Assembly (NCBI GenBank): GCA_902797565.1
Contig: CADBTO010000345.1
Location: forward strand, 1-10,962
Reading direction: 5' to 3'
DNA: 10,962 nt
DNA from: an uncultured Lachnospiraceae bacterium
GTDB lineage: Bacteria > Bacillota > Clostridia > Lachnospirales > Lachnospiraceae
This document shows positions 1-5,344 of the stretch, piece by piece; position 1 is the stretch's first letter; the number at the start of each line of letters is the position of its first letter. Position numbers and translations under genes: made by a program. The notes under the pieces were generated by a model, which was given only the letters and a program-made list of their open reading frames with translations, ran no database searches and was not told the DNA's origin.

Positions 1-1200
1 GAGAAAGGGATTGCGGTGTCTGCTGGGCAGCCAGCAGCGGGAACCGGTTCGCTGGCGCGGTTCCTGTGGAATGGCGGGAACCTGGAGCAGGCGGGTTATA
101 CCATGGCGGCAGGCGAAGGCGTTTTTGCAGAGGAGGCGGCTCCGTTTTCTGAAAAAACGGCAAAACGCCTCGTGAAAAACGGGCTGCTTTCCAGTTTGGA
201 ACAATGCGGGCAAACTGCGCGGCTTCAGGGGCTGTATCTTCTGGATCTGAGGAAGGATGCCCGGCTGGCAAAAGAGATGATTGTCCGTCATGGCGGGATT
301 GGCATCCAGTATTATGCAAAAAAAGGCGGCGGGAAATATTATTCGAAGAAATATGCGGCATATTATTGTTATGGAAATCCGGAGAAATGTGCGGCGAATC
401 ATGCTTCGGTCGTGGTGGGCTGGGATGACCGTTTCCCGGCGAGCCACTTTTCACGGAAGCCCGGCCGGGATGGTGCCTGGCTGGTGCAGAACAGCTGGTC
501 CGGGAAGAAGGGGTTTTCCTTTGGGGCATATTTCTGGTTGTCTTACGAGGATCAGACATTGGAACGAAATGCGTATGTGTTCGATATGGGAGAAGCACTG
601 CCGGATGGAACGCTGTACCAGTACGACCGATGCACGGTTTCCGCGTCTCTGACGCTGCAGGGGGCATCAGGCGGGGAGACCTGTGTGGATACGGCAGCAA
701 ATGTTTTTTATGCGGAAGATGCGGGATTTCTGGAGGAAATCATGATTCATCCTGGCGGGCGCGGCAGCTGCCGGATTTCCATCTATCGAGGGAACCTGCC
801 GGAGGATGAAGCTGCCTGTGGGGAGCCGGTTATGCAGGTGGAGCAGGAAGTGGCTTGCGGCGGATACCATTCAGTCGTCCTTCCGGAGCCCGTGGCTTTG
901 GCGAGGGGGGAATGTTTCACTGTGGCAGTCTGCTTCCAAGGAACGGGCGCAGTGTTTGCGTATGGGAGCCGGGAACAGGGGCTGGCGCTTGCGGCAGGGG
1001 AAAGTTTCTTTCATTACAAAGGTGTCTGGCGGGATGTATGCAGCCTCTCTGGAAGCGGGCAGGGGGAGCAGCAGTTTGGAAATCTCCGGCTGAAAGCCAT
1101 TGTACGGCCGCGCGCTTCCGCCTCCGCCTCCGCGAAACGCACGTCCAAGTCTGCTTCTATGTCTATTTCCGGGTCTGTTTCCTCGGATATTTCGGCTTGA
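1..1200 (+). CDS. C1-family (papain-like) cysteine peptidase with lectin-like domain, 5'-truncated by window edge
   Basis: The reading frame is open from base 1 (E-K-G-I-A-V...), so the GTG at 16 is not taken as the start; 399 residues of the C-terminal part are visible. Two of the three papain catalytic positions can be read: the His in NHASVVVGWDD (codon 400-402) and the Asn in WLVQNSWS (codon 490-492). The nucleophilic Cys would lie upstream of the window. The segment WNGGNLEQAGY near the left edge fits the region between Cys and His in clostridial C1 peptidases. From about codon 195 the protein continues into a beta-rich region (AANVFYAEDAGFLEEI, ISIYRGNLPED, GYHSVVLPEPVALARGECFTV) matching the lectin-like domain that typically follows this peptidase in Clostridia. 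Such proteins are exported and act on surface or extracellular proteins; the substrate is unknown. The end is an unusual Ser/Ala-rich tail with no LPxTG motif. Family call is strong; export is inferred because the signal peptide is not visible. Confidence 0.88.
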   Translation, partial: EKGIAVSAGQPAAGTGSLARFLWNGGNLEQAGYTMAAGEGVFAEEAAPFSEKTAKRLVKNGLLSSLEQCGQTARLQGLYLLDLRKDARLAKEMIVRHGGIGIQYYAKKGGGKYYSKKYAAYYCYGNPEKCAANHASVVVGWDDRFPASHFSRKPGRDGAWLVQNSWSGKKGFSFGAYFWLSYEDQTLERNAYVFDMGEALPDGTLYQYDRCTVSASLTLQGASGGETCVDTAANVFYAEDAGFLEEIMIHPGGRGSCRISIYRGNLPEDEAACGEPVMQVEQEVACGGYHSVVLPEPVALARGECFTVAVCFQGTGAVFAYGSREQGLALAAGESFFHYKGVWRDVCSLSGSGQGEQQFGNLRLKAIVRPRASASASAKRTSKSASMSISGSVSSDISA

Positions 1201-1225
1201 CTTTTATTCCGCTGCGTGGTATCAT
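1197..1225 (+). promoter_or_regulatory. Sigma-A-type promoter for the small membrane protein gene
   Basis: TTGACT (1197-1202) and TATCAT (1220-1225) are separated by exactly 17 nt, each one base from consensus. The -35 box contains the TGA stop codon (1198-1200) of the upstream peptidase. Transcription would start near 1232, giving a leader of roughly 108 nt before the ATG at 1341. Confidence 0.7.
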
Positions 1226-1246
1226 AATAAATTGGGTATAAAGAAG

Positions 1247-1320
1247 TTTTAGACATCAGCTTGTCTGATGAATGAAGCCGCGGTATCGAAGTCTAAGAAG
1301 CGCACAAAGGAGTTCTAAAA
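1247..1320 (+). promoter_or_regulatory. Structured 5' leader with alternative base pairings
   Basis: TTTTAGAC (1247-1254) can pair with GTCTAAGA (1291-1298; 8 bp including one G-U), or its first seven bases can pair with TCTAAAA (1314-1320). A local hairpin CATCAG/CTGATG (1254-1259 with 1265-1270, 5-nt loop) competes at the same place. A second Shine-Dalgarno-like AAAGGAGT (1306-1313) sits between the two 3' partners but has no start codon at proper distance. I do not recognise a known riboswitch or ncRNA class. The pairings are read directly; any regulatory role is inference. Confidence 0.35.
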
Positions 1321-1340
1321 TAAAAAAGGAGTAAATATTT

Positions 1341-1610
1341 ATGAGCCAGGCGAAGGTAGATCGAAACAAAGAGCTGAAAAGAAATCGGAAGAAGATACAG
1401 AAGCGGCAGAAAATGGAACTGTACGCTGCTTATGCGGTGACAGCGGTCATATGCTGCGGGATTATGGGGTTTATTGCCTATTCCGGTTATGGCGTCTATG
1501 AAAAACAGCAGAAAAAAGCGGAGCAGGAAGCGGTCATTCCGACCACGCAGGTGGATCTGACGGCGCTGATGAATTTCAGCACGGATGATGATTCATCAAG
1601 CAAGGAATAA
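1341..1610 (+). CDS. Small single-pass membrane protein of unknown function (89 aa)
   Basis: I do not recognise the family. The first 25 residues are highly basic (RNKELKRNRKKIQKRQK), followed by one hydrophobic helix at about residues 27-50, then a short charged stretch (EKQQKKAEQE) and an acidic, Ser-rich end (STDDDSSSKE). The positive-inside rule suggests the N-terminus is in the cytoplasm and about 35 residues are outside. There is no signal-peptidase site or lipobox. The ATG at 1341 has a good ribosome binding site (AAGGAG at 1326-1331, 9 nt upstream). The gene has its own promoter and its own terminator, so it is an independent single-gene unit between the peptidase and yhaM. The clear start site, membrane helix and punctuation by regulatory signals make it a likely real gene; the function cannot be stated. 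Confidence 0.8.
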   Translation: MSQAKVDRNKELKRNRKKIQKRQKMELYAAYAVTAVICCGIMGFIAYSGYGVYEKQQKKAEQEAVIPTTQVDLTALMNFSTDDDSSSKE

Positions 1611-1653
1611 ATGGCGCAAGGTCTTCTTCGAAGTACGCCGGATTCAAAGATAG

Positions 1654-1695
1654 ACGGGCAGGAATGGGTGTTGTGTTCCCTCCTGCCCGTTTCTT
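1654..1695 (+). terminator. Rho-independent terminator after the small membrane protein gene
   Basis: A perfect 10-bp stem, ACGGGCAGGA (1654-1663) with TCCTGCCCGT (1681-1690), can be extended inward by GGG (1666-1668) with CCC (1678-1680). It is followed directly by a T-rich tail (TTTCTT, overlapping the stem end to 1695). It lies 44 nt after the stop at 1608-1610 and separates this gene from the yhaM unit. Confidence 0.88.
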
Positions 1696-1729
1696 ATGAA
1701 AAAACAGACTGGTTTTGTTACGGGAAATA

Positions 1730-1738
1730 TGTTACAAT
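1730..1738 (+). promoter_or_regulatory. yhaM: Extended -10 promoter for the yhaM unit
   Basis: TG-T-TACAAT (1730-1738) is an extended -10 element one base from the TATAAT consensus. No good -35 box is present at the expected distance (TGGTTT near 1710-1715 is poor), which is usual for extended -10 promoters. Transcription would begin near 1745, about 60 nt before the yhaM ATG. Its position just after the terminator supports the call. Confidence 0.55.
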
Positions 1739-1805
1739 AGTTCAGTTGATTTTTTCGTAATAAGTAGGAAAGGTTCCCCACGTCCAGGGGTAGAATGGAG
1801 TATCA

Positions 1806-2798
1806 ATGCACTATATCAATACATTGACAGAAGGGCAGCAGGTCAAAGAAATCTATCTGGTGAAGAAAGTCACCAGCGCACTGACGAAAAGCGGGAAGCA
1901 GTATCTATCTGTACTGCTGTCCGATAAAACGGGTACACTTGATGCGAAGATCTGGGATCCGGCATCGCCGGGGATCGCGGAGTTCGAGGCCATGGATTAT
2001 ATCTGGGTGGGCGGCGAGATCGTGGTGTTCAACAACGCAAACCAGCTGAATATCCGCCAGGCACGGAAAGCGCGGGAAGGGGAATATCTGCCCAAGGACT
2101 ATATGCCGACCTCAGATCGGGACGTGGATGAGATGTATGAGGAACTGATGCGGCTGATTCGCTCCGTCAAATCGCCCTATTACCAGCAGCTGCTGTATTC
2201 GTTTTTCCAGGATCCGGAGTTTCAGAAACGCTTTTGCTTCCACTCTGCGGCAAAAAGTGTCCACCACGGGTTCGTAGGCGGGCTGCTGGAGCATACGCTG
2301 TCTGTGGCGAAGATCTGCAGTTTCTATGCGAAACATTATGCCTTCCTGGACCGGGATCTGCTGCTGACAGCGGCGATCTGCCATGATATCGGGAAGCTGG
2401 AGGAAATCGCGCCCTTCCCTGTGAATGACTATACGGATGACGGGCAGCTTTTGGGGCATATCGTCATTGGAGTCGGGATGATCCGAGAAAAGATCCGTGA
2501 CATTCCGGATTTTCCGAAAATCAAGGAAAACGAATTGGTGCACTGCATCCTGTCCCACCACGGGGAACTGGAGTATGGCTCGCCCAAAAAACCGGCCCTG
2601 TGCGAAGCACTGGCATTGTCTTTTGCGGATATCACCGACGCCCGGATGGAAACCATGCGGGAGGCGATTTACAGCCAGCTGTCCCCGTCGATGGCGTGGA
2701 AGGGCTTCCACAAGTTCCTGGATACAAACATCCGTGCGACCAGTGATGTTTCGCAGCGGCTGATGAACGCCAAAACGGAGGAAGATCCAGAAAATTAG
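1806..2798 (+). CDS. yhaM: 3'-5' exoribonuclease YhaM family (OB-fold + HD domain)
   Basis: The 330-residue protein matches the YhaM/CBF1 architecture and is close to the B. subtilis YhaM length (about 314). An OB-fold nucleic-acid-binding domain spans about residues 12-90 (VLLSDKTGTLDAKIWD, then VGGEIVVFNNANQLNI). An HD phosphohydrolase domain follows with metal-ligand candidates H163 (GGLLEHTLSV), H193-D194 (AICHDIGKLEE), H251-H252 (CILSHHGELEYGSP) and D275/D278 (ADITDARM). The family trims RNA from the 3' end with divalent metal in the cytoplasm and helps general RNA turnover. The ATG at 1806 is the only sensible start: an in-frame TAG stands at 1791, and GGAG (1797-1800) lies 5 nt upstream. 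It follows an extended -10 promoter and is the likely first gene of a unit with rlmD 133 nt downstream. No key residue is missing. The family assignment is very secure; the exact substrate range is by analogy. Confidence 0.93.
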   Translation: MHYINTLTEGQQVKEIYLVKKVTSALTKSGKQYLSVLLSDKTGTLDAKIWDPASPGIAEFEAMDYIWVGGEIVVFNNANQLNIRQARKAREGEYLPKDYMPTSDRDVDEMYEELMRLIRSVKSPYYQQLLYSFFQDPEFQKRFCFHSAAKSVHHGFVGGLLEHTLSVAKICSFYAKHYAFLDRDLLLTAAICHDIGKLEEIAPFPVNDYTDDGQLLGHIVIGVGMIREKIRDIPDFPKIKENELVHCILSHHGELEYGSPKKPALCEALALSFADITDARMETMREAIYSQLSPSMAWKGFHKFLDTNIRATSDVSQRLMNAKTEEDPEN

Positions 2799-2892
2799 CA
2801 CCCATACTAATCGGTGCAGCAAGCGGGTGAGGAATGCCCAAACGAAGGGGACACCAGAAAGCGAGGGCGGATCTGGAAGGTTCGATCAAATC

Positions 2893-2932
2893 ATAGAAAG
2901 AAAAATGATAGAATAAAAATGATGGGATAGAA
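2893..2932 (+). repeat. Short AT-rich direct repeats upstream of rlmD
   Basis: AAAAATGAT occurs at 2901-2909 and again at 2915-2923, and ATAGAA occurs at 2893-2898, 2908-2913 and 2927-2932, the last overlapping the rlmD start. The AT-rich tract stands out from the GC-rich surroundings. A weak -10-like TAGAAT (2909-2914) lacks a matching -35 box. The rest of the 133-nt gap from 2799 shows only a 5-bp GCACC/GGTGC hairpin (2798-2802 with 2813-2817) without a T tract, so no terminator. Function unknown. Confidence 0.4.
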
Positions 2933-4344
2933 TGAAGAAAAACGAAAAATTCGAGATTTTAATTGAAGATTTATCAAAAGATGGATCTGGGATAGGACAC
3001 TATGGCGGGCAGACATTCTTCGTCAGGGGCGGCTTGCCGGGGGACCGGCTTCGCTGCGCTGCAACGAAACTGAAGAAGAGTTATGGGTTTGCCCGGATTT
3101 TGGAAATCCTTTCGCCTTCCGCAGATCGTGTGGATCCGCCGTGCAAGCTGTATCCGAAGTGCGGCGGCTGCCAGATCCTGGGGCTGTCTTATGAAAAGCA
3201 GCTGGAATACAAGCAGCGCATGGTGGAAGAAAGCCTGGCGCGGATTGGCGGATTCCAGCGGGAACTGCTGGAAGAAGTGATGGAGCCGATCCTGGGCATG
3301 GAGCATCCCTATCATTATCGGAATAAGGCGCAGTATCCAGTGGGAGAAGGTACAAGCGGGGAAATCCAAACAGGATTTTATGCTGTGCATTCGCACCGGA
3401 TCATCCCGGCCACGATGGAATGCCCGTGTATCATAGGGCAGGAGAGCGATGCCAAGATTCTTGCCGTGATCCGGAAGTGGATGGCGGATGAAGGGGTTCG
3501 GGCTTATGACGAGACGCTGGGGAAAGGAGAAGTCCGCCACATCCTGCTTCGCACAGGAGTGCATACCGGGCAGAAGCTGGTCTGCCTGGTCATCAACTCG
3601 AACCGGCTGTCTGCGGAGCAGTCGCTGGTGGAGCGGTTGTCTGCGGTTTCGGGCGTATGCAGTATCTCATACAATATCAACACCCGCCGGGACAACGTGA
3701 TCATGGGGGAGCAGACCCGCACGATCTGGGGAAGCAGTCGGATGGAAGACCGGATCGGAACTGTGCGGTTCCTGATCTCGCCACGGTCGTTTTACCAGGT
3801 CAATGCTGTTTCAACGGAGAAGCTATACCGGAAAGCATTGGAGTACGCGCAGCTGACCGGCGGGGAGAACGTATGGGATCTGTATTGCGGTATAGGTACA
3901 ATATCGCTGTTTCTTGCAAGTGCGGCGAAACAGGTGTATGGCGTGGAAGTAGTACCGGATGCCGTGGAAGATGCCAGAAAAAATGCGGAGTTGAACCGGA
4001 TAAAAAATGCAGAATTTATTTTGGGTAAGGCAGAAGAAGTGCTGCCGCAGTATTATGATGGTGATGCACGAGTCATCCAGCAGAACGGGCAGGGAGCGAG
4101 TCATCCGGATCTGGTTGTGCTTGATCCGCCGCGGAAGGGTTGTGATGCGCGGCTCCTGTCCGTTGTCCTCCAGATGGCACCGCAGCGCATCGTGTATGTC
4201 AGCTGTGACCCGGCCACACTCGCAAGGGATCTGAAGATTCTTGCACAGGATGGGCGTTATGCGTTGAAAAAAGCCTGTCCGGTGGATATGTTCGGACATA
4301 GTATGGGTGTGGAGACCTGTACGTTGATGGAACGGGTTTGCTGA
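2932..4344 (+). CDS. rlmD: 23S rRNA (uracil-C5)-methyltransferase, RlmD/RlmCD type
   Basis: The 470-residue protein is a full-length RumA/TrmA-family enzyme that makes 5-methyluridine in 23S rRNA using S-adenosylmethionine. An N-terminal TRAM RNA-binding domain covers about residues 1-62. A 4Fe-4S ligand set is visible as C71-x5-C77-x2-C80 plus a fourth Cys at C164 (or C166, in MECPC). The C-terminal Rossmann domain has the SAM loop LYCGIG, the DPPRKGCD motif, the catalytic nucleophile C425 in VSCDPATLARDL, and the general base E461 in GVETCTLME. The fold is complete and no active residue is lost. In Firmicutes the single paralogue (RlmCD, YefA in B. subtilis) can modify both U747 and U1939, so site specificity between RlmD and RlmCD cannot be told from sequence alone. 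The ATG at 2932 is fixed by an in-frame TGA at 2920; its ribosome binding site is weak (GGGA at 2924-2927). It probably follows yhaM in one transcript. Confidence 0.95.
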   Translation: MKKNEKFEILIEDLSKDGSGIGHYGGQTFFVRGGLPGDRLRCAATKLKKSYGFARILEILSPSADRVDPPCKLYPKCGGCQILGLSYEKQLEYKQRMVEESLARIGGFQRELLEEVMEPILGMEHPYHYRNKAQYPVGEGTSGEIQTGFYAVHSHRIIPATMECPCIIGQESDAKILAVIRKWMADEGVRAYDETLGKGEVRHILLRTGVHTGQKLVCLVINSNRLSAEQSLVERLSAVSGVCSISYNINTRRDNVIMGEQTRTIWGSSRMEDRIGTVRFLISPRSFYQVNAVSTEKLYRKALEYAQLTGGENVWDLYCGIGTISLFLASAAKQVYGVEVVPDAVEDARKNAELNRIKNAEFILGKAEEVLPQYYDGDARVIQQNGQGASHPDLVVLDPPRKGCDARLLSVVLQMAPQRIVYVSCDPATLARDLKILAQDGRYALKKACPVDMFGHSMGVETCTLMERVC

Positions 4345-4398
4345 ACCGATCGGGATGGCGACAGAGATTGCGATAGATGGTTTGATAGAGAATCGTTC

Positions 4399-5277
4399 AT
4401 GAATGAGAAAAAGATGGAAAAAGAGATTATTATCAGCACGGAAAGTGGGTCGGATCTTCCGGAGGTTATCGTGGAACGGTATGGGTTCTATGTGATTCCG
4501 ATGCACGTCATTATGGACACGAAAACCTATGATGATGGCAAGTTTTCGATTGAAAAAGTATATGAATACTACGAGCGGACCGGGAAGGTGCCTTCAACAC
4601 GCGCCATTTCGGAGGAGGAATACGAAGGGTTTTGGAATCAGATCCGCGAGGAGCATCCGGGCTGTGTGATCCTGCATTTCACCTATTCCTCAAAAGCGTC
4701 CGCCGCGCATGCTGCTGCAGTGATTGCAGTAAAGAAGTTCCAGGATGTGTATGTGATTGACACGCTCAATGTATCTGGCGGGTGCACGGCACATATGGTA
4801 TCGTGCCATCATCTGGTTCAAAAATGGCTGGAAGAGGGCCGGACGGACCATGCGAAGCTGGCACAGGAATGCCAGGAACTGGCAAAAAAAGCAGTATGCC
4901 ATTTCATTCCCGGTACGCTGGAATATCTGCGGGCAGGCGGCAGGGTATCAAATGCGAAGTTCCTGAGCGCAACACTGCTGAACCTGAAGCCCGTGATAGA
5001 GATCGAGGACGGGAAGCTGGTTGGGAGAAAAAAATACAGGGGATCTATGGGGAAGATCGTGGATCGTTTCATGGATAGCTTTGTCCAACAATATGACCTG
5101 GATCGGGAATGTATCTACCTGATGTATTCTAAGGGGCTGGATGAAAAGGTGCTTGACCGGATGGAACAGAAGGCACGGCAGTTGGGCTTCCGCAATCAGG
5201 AATTTGTGATGACTGGCTGCGTGATTTCCTGCCATGGCGGGAAAGGGGCAATGGGCATCGCAGGGATGCAGGTATAG
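4399..5277 (+). CDS. DegV family protein (FakB-like fatty-acid-binding)
   Basis: The 292-residue protein has the DegV fold landmarks in order: the N-terminal STESGSDLPE (residues 13-22, usually D-S-x-x-D-L), a PSTRAISEEEY segment in the lipid-head-group loop, LHFTYSSKASAAH, VIDTLNVSGG, and GTLEYLRAGGRVSNAKF from residue 172. Proteins of this family bind a fatty acid in the cytoplasm and present it to the kinase FakA, which makes acyl-phosphate for phospholipid synthesis; no fakA is in the window. The C-terminal motif reads GCVISCHGGKGAMGIAG rather than the commoner GPVIGTHxGPGALG, which may mark a clostridial subgroup with a different ligand. The start is uncertain: ATG 4399 and ATG 4414 are both in frame and neither has a strong ribosome binding site. 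It lies 54 nt after rlmD and 67 nt before the kinase gene, with no terminator on either side. Family is secure; ligand is inferred. Confidence 0.92.
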   Translation: MNEKKMEKEIIISTESGSDLPEVIVERYGFYVIPMHVIMDTKTYDDGKFSIEKVYEYYERTGKVPSTRAISEEEYEGFWNQIREEHPGCVILHFTYSSKASAAHAAAVIAVKKFQDVYVIDTLNVSGGCTAHMVSCHHLVQKWLEEGRTDHAKLAQECQELAKKAVCHFIPGTLEYLRAGGRVSNAKFLSATLLNLKPVIEIEDGKLVGRKKYRGSMGKIVDRFMDSFVQQYDLDRECIYLMYSKGLDEKVLDRMEQKARQLGFRNQEFVMTGCVISCHGGKGAMGIAGMQV

Positions 5278-5344
5278 GCACGGCATGGGCTGGCTGCATG
5301 TTGGATACCAGGCTGGCGCGGCATAGGATGCAAAGGAGCGTTTC

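Noticed and set aside
16-18. GTG at 16 as the start of the peptidase
   Set aside because: The frame is open to base 1, there is no ribosome binding site, and a start here would leave the enzyme without its catalytic Cys region; the gene clearly continues upstream.
1776-1790. CCCC/GGGG hairpin in the yhaM leader as a regulatory element
   Set aside because: A 4-bp stem with a 7-nt loop is weak and competes with an equally weak GGAA/TTCC pairing; no known leader class fits.
2803-2817. ATACTAATCGGT resembles, from memory, the 3' end of 23S rRNA
   Set aside because: The match is about 12 nt and flanking bases do not continue it; too short to claim an rRNA remnant. A BLAST of 2790-2931 against rRNA would settle it.
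2798-2817. GCACC/GGTGC hairpin at the yhaM stop codon as a terminator
   Set aside because: The stem is only 5 bp with a 10-nt loop and no following T run.
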